64,000 nt of DNA from Ottelia alismoides (GCA_037367405.1 JAZKJV010006933.1:310001-374000), one strand, 5' to 3'; positions 36,988 through 48,655 are shown, counted from the stretch's first letter. Numbers and translations are program-made. Notes: generated by a model not told the origin, from the sequence alone.

Positions 36988-38339
36988 ATAAAATTGTATG
37001 TTACATAGAAGCAACAACATATAGGGATAAACCAATGTTGTTATTGCAGCTTTGAATTTACAAAATCCAACATTCATAGATGTATTCATGACCTCGAGTA
37101 CACTTGACTAATCTCATTCATCATATATGTTAGAATTAGCAAATACATTAGCATTTAAAGCTAAACTAGTTTTAAATGGTTGATTTAAACGTCATTCTTT
37201 TAATCATTTTTTAAATTGTATCTTGATGAGCATGTACCTAGAGATCATAATGTTTTCTATTAATATTGAATTTCTATAACTAAAGAGCCACCAATTTAGA
37301 TCTTCATATATATATATATATTAGTTTAAATAAGGATCAAAATATATAGCAATTACATGTATGGAAGCAAGGGGGATGGTTGATTGGTACCTTTGGATCA
37401 CCAAGAATTGGAGATCCTATTGCATGCAGGTATTAGCTGCAAAAGTAGCTTGAAAGTAGCCCCTTGAGAGTTGCTTGCAACAGCTGGAGGCTACAAGGGG
37501 AAAAGAAGCAGCAGGGACTACTGGGGCCCAAGAGTAGTAGAGAGTTGTTGCTTTGGAGCAGCAGCAGGACTCTAGCTGTAAAAAGGGGGAAGGGGACTAC
37601 TGCAATATCAACAATTGCTTCTTCTTGCTCTAGCAGTATCGATGCAAAAATAATTGCTATTGGACAACAACAAGAATTGAAAGTTGGGGGGCATCTCGGC
37701 TATAAGGGAAAAGAGAGAAAATAAGATGGGAATAAGAAGATGGTTGGTGTTTATATAACCAAAGAGATGGTCTTTATAATTTTACAAGTGGTAGAGAGGG
37801 TTGTGCCTAATGGAGAAGGAAAAGGGGCATAACCAAGTGTTGTTGTCTGTACAGTCTGTTGCACTGTATAATAGAAAAATAATTTTTTATTTTCCGTGCC
37901 CTCTTTATTTGAAAAACCAAAGTCGATCGTATTCGCACTCGAATCTCTGATTCCAATGTATAATAACTCGTTTCGCTCATCTATTCACGATGATCAAACG
38001 ATATAAATTTCTTACTTTTCTAAGCCAAGATGGATATAGAATAGGAGATACGATCTTGATTTTTTATCACATTTTGTGATTTTAAATATCAAATGACCTC
38101 CGATTTACAAATGGTCAATTGTGTTGATGTTATTTTATCAAAACGAATTTTCTAATGGTCTCAATTTATTTTATGGTTTGAGTTTTACGTCATGGCTTTT
38201 CCGTTGGCACGCATTATGAAGTGATTGACATGGCTGGTTGCATCCTAATGAAATTCAATATAGATTTATTCAATATTTTATGAATATTAGTTGGTCATTA
38301 ATCAAGTTAGGATCGGGTCATTCAGATCTGGATGTCACA
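36988..38339. other. Unassigned (A+T)-rich segment
   Basis: No homologous domain was recognised. A purine-rich stretch at 37440-37720 opens an 86-codon frame full of Gln, Ser and Lys that looks compositional. Some of the DNA next to 38340 may be decayed copia pol, given what follows. Confidence 0.4.
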
Positions 38340-40450
38340 TCATCCAAGAACATTGCTTACCAAGCCTTTGATAGAAAAGGCTTTTGACCATGTTATGAAT
38401 ATGGGATTAAGAGTAGTTCATGAACGGCTTTGAAGGCTAGTGGGACACTATTAAATATGTAGGCTCACTTTAAGCGATTGTATAAAAAATCTATTATTTC
38501 TTTCTATTATTATTTGAATTAAAGCGTAAGTTTGCACTAATGATAAGATCATTCTATACAAATTGGGTCATGTATCGTGACCATCTTGATATTATACAAT
38601 TATTGATCTAAAGAGTTGGATCATACAGGCTAATGCATGGCTATAGATCTAAAGATTTAAATCGAAGATAGAATCAACATCATTAAGTAATATTCAAGAA
38701 GAATATCCAATTTGAGAAGAGACAGAAATCTTCTCTAACGATTGATATCCGATAACAGTCTCGATGCATACCCTTTACATAGAAATAAAGATGCTGACAT
38801 GTCAGACGAGTCAAGATGAAGAGATAACTTGATGAGGTCGAGATACTAAAGATATGTATCATATACAATTACAAACATGTATGCATCCTTTGACCGAAGA
38901 GAAATATACATACATACATACACACATACAGGTATGTACATTTGGTAGACTAATAGATTGACGACTTAACAAGGTTTATATACCGACGAGTTGGTGTGCA
39001 TACAAAGGAATATGAGAAGTATGATTTCTCAAAGGAATCATAGAGGTTCGTATTTTTGAAATCAGAAATATGAACTCACTCTTGAGATATTGGTGTCGCA
39101 ATGAATTCCATCCATGGTCATCTTGTTCATGAAACAAGATAAAAATTCCTGAATATTGAGAAATCTATTGATAAACCCTTGAAGGAAGTAGTTAAAATAT
39201 GGGATTGACATTTTGATGTAGTCAAGGTTTTCTATTACGTAGGATGTATGAGCACTGGGAATGCTCGAAGTTGATGCAATCGTAATAGATTGTATACCAT
39301 GACACTTCTATTCCAAGGGAATAATGAAACCGAATGGATTTTAGTGATTCCATTTTGAGTCTATATGAATGAAAATTATATGGCTTAAATTTCAATTAAT
39401 AGAATCATTTTCTAGATACAAAGAGCTGAAGATTGATTTGCAAGAGTTTAAAATCAATAGGAGAAATCGGTTCAATGTTTGATTAAATCAGATAACTCAA
39501 AATGGTATCAATCTTGATATTAGATGTAAATATAAATATCAGGTCATTATACGTAGTTTATATAATCTACTTGATATTATCTTCAAGTATTTGCGAATGC
39601 CGCACAAGTCCAAATTGGATTAGGAGTTGTAAGTTGAGAAATTGATATTCGAGATAATAATCTTTATTATCATATATAATTATATGATACTATGCAAACA
39701 CGGTTCACATAGTTAGCATTTAATTAACATAGATACGGATCCATGATAATTATATTAGTACTAATATTAATATGATTCATATTTAGTTTAAGACACGCAA
39801 AAATTCACATAATTAATTAATGTTGATGACAATTAAATTACATTCTCCAATAAATAATTTAAATTTAATTTGTAATTTTCTGGACTAATTAATTGGATTA
39901 TAATTGCTAGGATGATTGTAAAATTATCTTAAAATATATAATGGTAACTATGTAGAGAGATAATTTCAGAATTATTAAAGGTTAAGTGCAAACAAGACTT
40001 GAATTTATTGTATGGTTTAACGAAGGGGAAACTTCTCCCCAACCGTCCATGTTGGATGCCCAATATACATAAAGAAAGACAACTTATGTTTCTATTTTAT
40101 CCCATTCATTAATTCAAATTCAATTGTGAATCATGTTTGAATCTGATATGAAAAGGACATAAAGTAGAGAAGATTGATTCTCTACTTCACTCCATTGTTG
40201 CCATCCGGCTACTATAAAGCAAATGCTTTACATTTCTTTTTCTTCTCTATTCAATTCAACACAAGAGTGCTCTCTAGTTCTACTAGCAAGAGAAGAAAAC
40301 AAGAAGAGAATAATTCTCTTCTTATTATGTTATTGGTCGTGCTTACCTACCCTTATGCACTCCCTTTTACGACTGCCCACCCCCATACATCTCCTCTCGA
40401 TTGGCTTGTCCAATTATGAGAGGATCCACCTTCTTCTCCATGCTTTTGTA
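38340..40450 (+). mobile_element. Ancient copia fragment: pol C-terminus and LTR, related to the 4-22 kb composite
   Basis: A plus-strand segment at 38346-38433 translates to LTKPLIEKAFDHVMNMGLRVVHERL before a stop, the C-terminal tail of copia polyproteins (xDPLTKPL ... MGLR). A polypurine-like GGCTAGTGGGA follows (38435-38445), then sequence aligning to the composite LTR in reverse orientation: AATATGTAGGCTCAC near 38455, GGGTCATGTATCGTGACC near 38565, and CATGACACTTCTATTCC near 39299. A TATA box CTATAAAG is at 40211-40218. Heavy divergence marks an older insertion. The right end is not resolved. Confidence 0.7.
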
Positions 40451-40889
40451 CCCAAATAGAAGGACTTGATTTTAAGGGATGAAATGATGATGAAAAAGAT
40501 TGTTCTAGATCTCTTTTGGCACGGAAAATCCATGGAGTTCATCTTTCAAGTTCATGGAAGGATGATGAGTAAAAGTTCCCTCCCACTAGTACATGTGTCT
40601 TTGAATCGTTTATTTAGAGACTATATGCATCAAATGTGTAAATTCATATATCATGTAATTCACGAAACAACATGCAAATAGTTTCCATATCCATGTAGTC
40701 TATGTAACAATCATTTTTTTGTCAATCACAATATTTCTTATATGATGAACCGATTATACGTTGAACTTGATTCGACTTTCTGCATTTCTATATTGTGCAA
40801 AGTCAAACCTGCTTTCATATAGAGATAACTTGAAAGAGATCAAGTGCAGGGGAAATTGAAATCAATGACACGGGTCCTTTTATGGAAAA

Positions 40890-41887
40890 AATGATGTAAT
40901 TATTATTTTTTGCTTAGTAAGCTTTTGTATATTGCTTTCAAAAAATAGACATGTGGTTACAACGTGGCCGAACAGCCACAATTTGGCATCATGGCCAGAG
41001 ATACACTTTGTCAAAAGGTAACCTGGTTAAATTAGTATAGAGTGGCTGTCACCATTCTTGAAATTCTCATGACCATATCAGAAAATAGTGCTTGTTCACC
41101 CAACAGACCACCTTGCGTTATGCTCCTCCCAGATAGCCAAGGTGGACGCGGCCAACGCAACAACAGTCTTCATTTTCAGATTGACACAGGGGATCATTAG
41201 GCAACTTTCCAGCATCAGGTTTAAGCTCTGTATCCTAGAAATTGGTAATTGTTGTGCTGAAGCTACACCATCCCAAACCTCCGACGCAAACGGGCACACG
41301 TAGAATAGATTGGGAGTTGTTTCCTCTGCCTGTCCACAGAGATAGCAGGGTTCATCATTGATCAGCCCATGCCTTGAGAGTCTTTCCACGATTGGCAGGC
41401 GATCCAAAATGGCCCTGTAGAGCACACAAGCATGCTTTGGGACCACCTTTGCATTCCAAAGAAGAGGCGCCCATGGAACGTTGTCTGCTCTTTTCCTCAC
41501 CTTATCATACATATCCCTGAACTTGATGCTCCCAGTGATATGATTAGATAAAATGTGTCGAATGCCAAGGATGTTTTCCAGACGAGGGAGTTCCTCGAGG
41601 CTTTCTTGCAATGCATGAGATAACCCCTCTTTAGATATCTTTCCCTCATGTATGAAGCCCATATAGAATTATCGTTAGATTGCACTCCTCCCAAGTAGTA
41701 AGGCCTCACGTATGAAGCATAGGGAACGGAGTCCCAAGCCCCCTTCCTTCTTGGGGAGACATACAACCTCCCACTTAAAGTGATGGGTTCCATAAGCCCA
41801 AAGGAAATCAGCACAAATCACATACACGTTCTTTGCAGGTCCAATCGGGATTAACGTTCTCGCGGCCCAATATAATGATGTAATTAT
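40890..41887 (-). mobile_element. 5'-truncated L1-type LINE with 14-bp target duplication
   Basis: The identical 14-mer AATGATGTAATTAT occurs at 40890-40903 and 41874-41887. Between them is 970 bp whose minus strand encodes the end of a plant LINE ORF2, and whose minus-strand 3' end finishes with a short A-rich run next to the left duplication. These are the marks of target-primed reverse transcription with early stopping. The host sequence on both sides belongs to the (A+T)-rich tail of the old copia LTR region. Confidence 0.9.
41096..41870 (-). pseudogene. LINE ORF2 C-terminus with zf-RVT domain
   Basis: Minus-strand translation in three frames gives FLWAYGTHHFKWEVVCLPKKEGGLGLRSL (end of reverse transcriptase), then a middle segment (NDNSIWASYMRERYLKRG), and then the frame 41662-41096 with FRDMYDKVRKRADNVPWAPLLWNAKVVPKHACVLYRAILDRLPIVERL and EPCYLCGQAEETTPNLFYVCPFASEVWDGV. 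The last is the zinc-binding domain found at the end of plant LINE ORF2 (C-x2-C, then C), with the usual His replaced by Asn. Frameshifts near 41650 and 41700 make it non-functional. Confidence 0.92.
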
Positions 41888-42110
41888 GATAAGCAATATT
41901 AAGGTTGTAAACATATTTTATTTATATTTGTTAGAATGAGTGCTCTTGAAATAGACGAGATGTATGCGACAGAAAAACGGTAAAAAAAACAAATGAAGAA
42001 ATAAAAGCACTTTAATAGTTTTATTAGGTAAGTACTATTTTGAACGTTGACCATTCAATTATAATCAAAGTGATGATGTTACACGTTTATCAATTTTTCA
42101 ATAGGAAATA

Positions 42111-42420
42111 GGGAGCTTCTTAGCACCCCGCGCTATTTCACCCGATTTTTATATTTTTTTTTGAAATTTTTTCCGTAGATTTTCATCAATATATCCTTAT
42201 ATTATGTCATTAAAATTTCGCGGAAAACAGAGACTCCTAAACCTCCATCCAAATAGTGTCGTTTTTAGCAATTTTGTTACCGTTAAAAAATGAATGTCTG
42301 GATGGAGGCCGTAGGGGTCTCTATTTTGCATGAAATTTTAATGATATAATATAGGGATATAATGATGAAATTCCACAGAAGAAATTTTCAAAAAATTTAA
42401 AAAATTCTTGGGGGGAGCTA
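42111..42420. repeat. Fold-back unit 1 (subfamily I), merged with unit 2
   Basis: Imperfect palindrome centred on CCTCCATCC ... GGATGGAGG (about 42245-42308). Arms carry the subfamily I arm core GAAATTTTAATGATATAAT and end in a GGGGGGAGCTAACTTGG palindrome. The outer left terminus is degraded, and the right arm is shared with unit 2 with no microsatellite between. Confidence 0.75.
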
Positions 42421-42733
42421 ACTTGGCTCCCCCCACTCCATTTCGCCCGAATTTTTTTATTTTTTTTTGAAATTTTCTTCCGTGGAATTTCATCACTATA
42501 TCCCTATATTATGTCATTAAAATGTCGTACGAAAACATAGACCCATACGGCCTCCATTCAGACAGTCATTTTTCTAACAGTAATAGAATTATTAAAAACG
42601 ACCCCGTTGGATGGAGGCCGTGGAGTCTCTGTTTCGCACGAAATTTTAATGACATAATATAGAGACATATTGATGAAAATCCACAGAAGAAAATTTCAAA
42701 AAAAAAACATGGAGGGGCAACCCCATTTTACCC
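42410..42733. repeat. Fold-back unit 2 (subfamily I)
   Basis: Palindromic arms with GCTAACTTGGCTCCCCCC at the left and CAACCCCATTTTACCC at the right. The loop carries TTTCTAACAGTAATAG. A short TATATATA separates it from unit 3. Confidence 0.8.
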
Positions 42734-42741
42734 TATATATA

Positions 42742-43126
42742 GGGTTAAATGGGGCTGCCCCCTGGGGGGAGCTAACTTGGCTCCCACGCGCTATTTTGTC
42801 CGGTTTTTTTATTTTTTTTGAAAATTTCTTCCGGGAATATTCATAACTATATCCATATATTATGCTATTAAAATTTCATGCGAAATAGAGACTCGCACGA
42901 CCTCCATCCAGACAGTCATTTTTTAACAGTAACAGAATTGCTAAAAAAGACCCTTCTGGATATAGGCCGTAGGAGTTTCTGTTTCGTGTGAAAATTTAAT
43001 GACATAATAAAGAGATATATTATTGAAAATTCAGGGAAGAAATTTCGAAAAAAAAATAAAAAAGAGGGCGAAATGGCACGGGGGGAGCCAAGTTAGCTCC
43101 CCCATGGGGGTAGCCCCATTTTACCC
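42742..43126. repeat. Fold-back unit 3 (subfamily I), complete
   Basis: 385 bp starting GGGTTAAATGGGGCTGCCCC and ending GGTAGCCCCATTTTACCC, flanked left by a TA run and right by the long TG run. Both terminal TIRs are present. Confidence 0.85.
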
Positions 43127-43462
<336 letters not shown>

Positions 43463-43471
43463 ATATATAAT

Positions 43472-43811
43472 CGCCCCATTTTGGGGCAAATATTTTTATT
43501 TTTTTGAAAAATATCGTCATGTATATTCATCCATGTATCCCTCCTATATGCCATTCGAATTTCGTCAGAAACAGATACCCCTACGGCCTCCATCCAGACA
43601 TGGTCGATTAAAAAATCTTGTGACCGTTAAAAAATTGACATATAGATGGAGGCCATAGGAGTCTATGTTTCTAACGAAATTCGAATGATATGTAGGAGGG
43701 ATATAGGGATGAATATACATGTTTTTATTTTTCCAAAAAATAAAAAAATTCTAAAAAATGGGGTGGGGGTAGCCATGTTGGCTACCCCTAGGGGGCAGCC
43801 CCATTTTTCCC
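43472..43811. repeat. Fold-back unit 5 (subfamily II)
   Basis: Arms carry ATGCCATTCGAATTTCGTC and its inverse around a CCTCCATCCAGACATGG centre. The right terminus is GGCAGCCCCATTTTTCCC. The left TIR is shortened. It is followed by a CTAT/TA microsatellite to 43851. Confidence 0.82.
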
Positions 43812-43821
43812 TATCTATCTA

Positions 43822-43849
<28 letters not shown>

Positions 43850-43854
<5 letters not shown>

Positions 43855-46027
43855 AATTTATCCAGAGAGCACAGAGCTCATTTGAGTTCGGATGAGCATC
43901 CAATCCTAGCCGTCCATCGCAAAAAATAGGAACCGATTAATCCCAAAAAATAGGAACCGATTTTGTATAGAAATAAAACAAAATCGGAAATTAAAACATT
44001 GCTAAAAATAGCCTTGCATTTGTGGAAAGAGGAAGGCGCGTGCATTTGATTGGTAAAATCTATCATTTCATTCCATGGCATTTGTTTCGTTCCAACGCAA
44101 GATGGGAGGAATGTGATTCGATTTCATAATTTAATCGCTTATTTCTATCATAATTTCGTTGTTTTAATGATTTTTTGATTTTTAGCAATGTTTGTTTTGG
44201 GATCAATACGACGAGATGATGAATACATTAATTTTTTTATGAATACTGCATATTTTTTATCGTAAGCGATGTTTTATTCGAGAAGTATGATTGGAATATG
44301 ATCATAATATTGATTTTTATTCATTTTGATACACGATTTGTATTCCTAATTGATTTTTTATCGAAGGTATTTTGATTTCATATAATAAAAAGTTACAGTA
44401 AATTTGTAACTTTATTGTTGGCTTTGAGTAACTTTATTACATGTATCAGTAAGTTTTATATATATGTTAGTAAGAAATTCCATATAACTTGTAGTAGTAA
44501 CTATCGGATAATGACCAGTAACAATTAATATACGCTTTGATAACATTGTAAACCATTACTAGTATTTTATTAACTTACATATATAACAAGTAATATTTAC
44601 ACTATCCATCAGTAACTAATTAGCATGTAGAAGTAACTTTATAATAATAACAAGTAACTCTGGTAACATTGTAACTTCATTACTGGCTGTCAGTAACTAT
44701 ATTATTACAATCAGTAAGTTTATAAATACAACACATTACAAGTTACTTGTCATATAACAACGTTACTAACAATTCATTAAAAGTTACTTGTCATTGAATG
44801 ATTCTTACTGAAGCGAGTATATTGCTGAGTTACTAACAATCATTACAAGTTACTTGTCATATAATAAATGTTACTAACAGTTCATTTCAAGTTACTTGTC
44901 ATTCAATGATTCTTACTGAAGTGAGTATATTGCTGATTTACTTTTCTTTATACAATTCTTACTATTCACGGATATAAATTAACTTATTGTTTCTTGCAGA
45001 ACAATGTACAATTTGGTGTCTTGAAGAAGTTGTTGTTATGCCGAGGAGCGAGAGCAAAACAACATCATCTAAATGAACTAGAAGACAGTTGACATTTGGA
45101 TGTTCACCATATAACTATAATTAAGTAATTTATGTGTGACTTTCGGTAACACTTGACGTATTACAAGTAATTAAATAGGCTACATAAGTAAAGAAGGTGT
45201 GATTCGATAGTAATTCAAAACAAAGAATAAAACAAGTAAGATATATAGAAGCATCAGTAACATATAATAAATTGTAGGTAAAAGAAGGTAATGGAATAAG
45301 TAAGTTGGAATAAGTATAAAAAATCACGTAACCAGTAACTTATGTATTGCTATCAGTAACACTCGATACATTATAAGTAATTAAAAATGTTATATAAGTA
45401 AATAAGAGGTGCTTCAGTAAGACTCAAAGTATTAAGTAACTATAACATTAGTAACAATCAAAATGACTTCAGTAAAATGGACATTTGTAATCAGTACTTA
45501 TTATATGGACATTAGTAATTCACAAACTTAATTACTGATCCCACAACAATAGTTACTTGAGAACTGAATATGTATTACTTGAGTAACATGAATGAATTAC
45601 TGATCTCTGTACAATGTAATATTACAGATGTAAAATAACTATAAATTCAGTAATAATCATAATGCGTTCAGTAATAGGTATATTTGTAATAGGTAATTAT
45701 TGTATGGACATTAGTAATTGACGTAATCAATAATTATAATCAGTAATTTATCTTTTCTAATCCAAACGTGGAATGATCATTCCATAAATAGAATATATGC
45801 CGACAATAATTTAAATGCGTATTTTTTAGCTTACTAAAATCGACCACCTATTTTTAAGGATATGATTTAATTCGAATTCTTATTATGTCAATAATGCATG
45901 CACATTGTTATTGCCAAAACCGTTCCCTTCCAAATAGAACCGACACATACACGTGGCGAGCCCACGTTTGGTGCTCACCACGACCCAAATCGGCACAGTG
46001 CCCTCTAGATATGCCCTATATATATAT
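43850..46027. mobile_element. 2.2-kb non-autonomous DNA element with imperfect TIRs (unclassified)
   Basis: The left end TATGGAATTTATCCAGAGAG and the reverse complement of the right end (TATAGGGCATATCTAGAGGG, read from about 46022) align over about 50 bp, continuing through GCAC, ATTTG and ATGAGCA-type blocks with roughly 70 percent identity by eye. No transposase is visible. A possible exon start (splice-acceptor-like TTTCTTGCAG near 44990-44999, ATG at 45038) gives only 12 codons. The interior holds a dense AGTAAC/AGTTACT motif. The target duplication is masked by TA repeats. Confidence 0.55.
44734..44946. repeat. Two tandem 107-bp repeats
   Basis: Copies at 44734-44840 and 44841-44946 start CATTACAAGTTACTTGTCAT and share ATGATTCTTACTGAAG and GAGTATATTGCTGA. 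The duplication lies inside the AGTTACT-rich part of the 2.2-kb element. Confidence 0.88.
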
Positions 46028-46387
46028 GGAAAAAATGGGGCTGCCCCCGCCTCATTTTTCGGCGTTTTTTTTATTTTTTTTGAAAAATAAAACCATGTAT
46101 ATTCATCCATATATCCCTCCTACATGCCATTCGAATTTCGTCATAAACAGAGACTCCTACGGCCTCCATCTCGATGGTATCGATTTAAAAAAATCCTGTT
46201 ACCGTTAAAAAATTACTGTCCGGATGGAGGCCGTAGGAGTCTCTGTTTCTGACGAAATTCGAGTGGTATATAGGAGGGATATAGGGATGAATGTAAATGG
46301 TGTTATTTTTCAAAAAAAAATAAAAAAATTTGCCCAAATAAGGCGGGGGCAGCCATGTTGGCTGCCCCTAGGGGGCAGCCACATATG

Positions 46388-46391
<4 letters not shown>
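46028..46391. repeat. Fold-back unit 6 (subfamily II)
   Basis: 364 bp, starting GGAAAAAATGGGGCTGCCCC and ending GCAGCCACATATGACCC. Its left arm lacks the GCCAACATGG palindrome. It is nearly identical to the reverse complement of unit 13, including that deletion. Confidence 0.9.

Positions 46392-46436
<45 letters not shown>
46392..46436. repeat. (TA)n microsatellite between units 6 and 7
   Basis: About 22 uninterrupted TA dinucleotides. Shorter TA runs separate most other units (43826-43851, 46828-46841, 47929-47944, 48641-48655 and 49018-49039). Confidence 0.95.
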
Positions 46437-46437
<1 letters not shown>

Positions 46438-46440
<3 letters not shown>

Positions 46441-46827
46441 GAAAATGGGGCTGCCCCCTAGGGGGAGCTAACTTAGCTCCCCCCGCCTCATTTTCTTCAA
46501 TTTTTTTATTTTTTTTTGAAATTTTTTTCCGTGAATATTCATCACTATATCCCTATATTATGTCATAAAAATTTCGTGTGAAACAGAGACTCCTACGGCC
46601 TCCATCCAGACAGTCATTTTTTTAACGGTAACAGGATTTTTTAAATCGACCCCGTTTGGATGGAGGTCGTAGGAGTCTCGGTTTCGTATGAAATTTGAAT
46701 AACATAATATAGAGATTTAATAATGAATTTACACGGTTTTAGATTTTAAAAAAAATAAAAAAATTTTGGGAAAAAGGGGCGGGGGGAGCTAAGTTAGCTC
46801 CCCCTAGGGGGCATACACATTTTACCC
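46438..46827. repeat. Fold-back unit 7 (subfamily I)
   Basis: 390 bp with GGAGCTAACTTAGCTCCCCC near the left end and CACATTTTACCC at the right. The loop TTAACGGTAACAGG lies between CCTCCATCC and GGATGGAGG. Confidence 0.88.
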
Positions 46828-46841
46828 ATATATATATATAT

Positions 46842-47211
46842 GGGTTAAATGGGGATGCCCCTCGGGGGAATTAACTTGACTCCCCGGCCCCGTTTCGCCC
46901 GATTTTTTTTGAAATTTTTTCGTGGATTTTCATCAATATATCCCTATATTATGTCATTAAAATTTCGTACGAAAAAAACACTCTTACGGCCTCCATCCAG
47001 ATGGGGTCGTTTCTAGCAATTCTGTAACCGTTAAAAAATGATTGTCTGGATGGAGGTCGTAGGAGTCTTTGTTTTGCACGAAATTTTAATGACATAATAT
47101 AGGGATATAGTGATGAAATTCCATGGAAGAAAAATTCAAAAAAAATAAAAAACCGGGGGAAATAGGGCGGGGGAGCTAAGTTAGCTCCCCCCAGGAGGCA
47201 GCCCCATTTAA
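46842..47211. repeat. Fold-back unit 8 (subfamily I)
   Basis: Begins GGGTTAAATGGGGATGCCCC and ends GGCAGCCCCATTTAA. Arms carry TATGTCATTAAAATTTCGT and its inverse. It joins unit 9 without a microsatellite, through a short TGGAATTTTTCTTCCA palindrome. Confidence 0.85.
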
Positions 47212-47221
47212 TCACTAGCTC

Positions 47222-47532
47222 CCATGGAATTTTTCTTCCATGGAATTTCATCACTATATCCCTATATTATGTCATTAAAATTTCGTGCAAAAAAGAGACT
47301 CCTACGGCCTCCATCCAACGGGATCGTTTTTAGCAATTTTGTTACCGTTAAAAAATGACTGTCTGGATGGAGGCCGTAGGGGTCTCTTTTCGCATAAAAT
47401 TTTAATGACATAATATAGGGATATAGTAATGAAATTCCACGAAAGAAATTTTCAAAGAAAAATAAAAAAACCGGGCGAAATGGGACGGGTGGAGCCAAGT
47501 TAGCTCCCCACAGGGGCAGCCCCATTTTATCC
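47222..47532. repeat. Fold-back unit 9 (subfamily I), left terminus missing
   Basis: Starts within the left arm (GGAATTTCATCACTATATCC) and ends GGGGCAGCCCCATTTTATCC. The outer 70-80 bp of the left arm are absent. Confidence 0.83.
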
Positions 47533-47541
47533 ATATATATA

Positions 47542-47928
47542 GGGGTTGATGGTGTTGCCCCCTGGGGCAGCCAACATGGCTGCCCCATCCCATTTTGGGA
47601 CATTTTTTTTATTTTTTTGAAAAATATCGTCATGTATATTCATCCCTATATCCCTCATATATGTCATTCGAATTTCGTTAGAAACAGAGACTCCTACAGC
47701 CTCCATCCAGACAGAGTCGATTTAAAAAATCCTACGACCGTTAAAAAAATGACTTCTCGATGGAGGCCGTAGGAGTCTCTGTTTCAAATGAAATTCGAAT
47801 GACATATAGAAGGGATATAGGGATGAATATACATGGTGATATTTTCCCAAAAAAATAAAAAAATTTTGCGAAAAATTGGGTGGGGGTAGCCATGTTGGCT
47901 ACCCCTAGGGGGCAACCCCATTTTCCCC
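47542..47928. repeat. Fold-back unit 10 (subfamily II)
   Basis: 387 bp with GCAGCCAACATGGCTGCCCC on the left and GGTAGCCATGTTGGCTACCC on the right. The two arm ends belong to slightly different subtypes, suggesting exchange between units. Confidence 0.87.
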
Positions 47929-47944
47929 ATATATATATATATAT

Positions 47945-48223
47945 GGGTAAAATGGGGCTGCCCCCAGGGAGTAGCCAACTTGGCTACTCCCACCCCTATT
48001 TTTTCCTCATTTTTTCATTTTTTTGGAAAATAATAATTTGTATATTCATCATTATATCCCTCACATTCTATTAAAATTTCGTGACGAAATTTTAATAGAA
48101 TGTGAGAGGGATATAATGATGAATATACAAATTTTTATTTTCCAAAAAAATAAAAAAACGAGGGAAAAATAGGGGTGGGAGTAGCCAAGTTGGCTACTCC
48201 CTGGGGGCAGCCCCATTTTACCC
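47945..48223. repeat. Fold-back unit 11 (subfamily III), near-perfect 279-bp palindrome
   Basis: Starts GGGTAAAATGGGGCTGCCCC and ends in its exact inverse. The arms (about 138 bp each) differ at only a few positions and meet at AAATTTCGTGACGAAATTT, so the usual CCTCCATCC centre is missing. Confidence 0.93.
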
Positions 48224-48224
48224 G

Positions 48225-48250
<26 letters not shown>

Positions 48251-48277
<27 letters not shown>
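48251..48277. repeat. (GA)n microsatellite between units 11 and 12
   Basis: A short GA run directly follows a TA run (about 48225-48250). Confidence 0.9.
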
Positions 48278-48286
<9 letters not shown>

Positions 48287-48640
48287 GGGGCTGCCCCCAA
48301 GGAGTAGCCAACTTGGCTACTCCTACCCCTATTTTACCCTCATTTTTGTATTTTTTTGGAAAATAAAAATTTGTATATTCATCATTATATTCCTCTCACA
48401 TTCTATTAAACGGCCTCCATCCAACATGGTCGATTTAAAAAATCCTGCAACCGTTAAAAAAATGACGTTTGGATGGAGGGCTTAGGAGTCTCTGTTTCTG
48501 ACGAAATTTTAATAGAATGTGAGAGTGATATAATGATGAATATACAAATTTTTATTTTCCAAAAAAATAAAAAAATGAGGGAAAAATAAGGGTGGGAGTA
48601 GCCAAGTTGGCTACTCCCTGGGGGCAGCCCCATTTTACCC
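48278..48640. repeat. Fold-back unit 12 (subfamily III)
   Basis: 363 bp with GTAGCCAACTTGGCTACTCC in the left arm and its inverse in the right, ending GGGGCAGCCCCATTTTACCC. It keeps the CCTCCATCC centre that unit 11 lacks, but the left half of the inner arm is shortened near 48408. Confidence 0.9.
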
Positions 48641-48655
48641 ATATATATATATATA

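Noticed and set aside
45885..46208. 107-codon plus-strand frame
   Set aside because: It crosses from the 2.2-kb element's end into fold-back unit 6, so it is a junction artefact.
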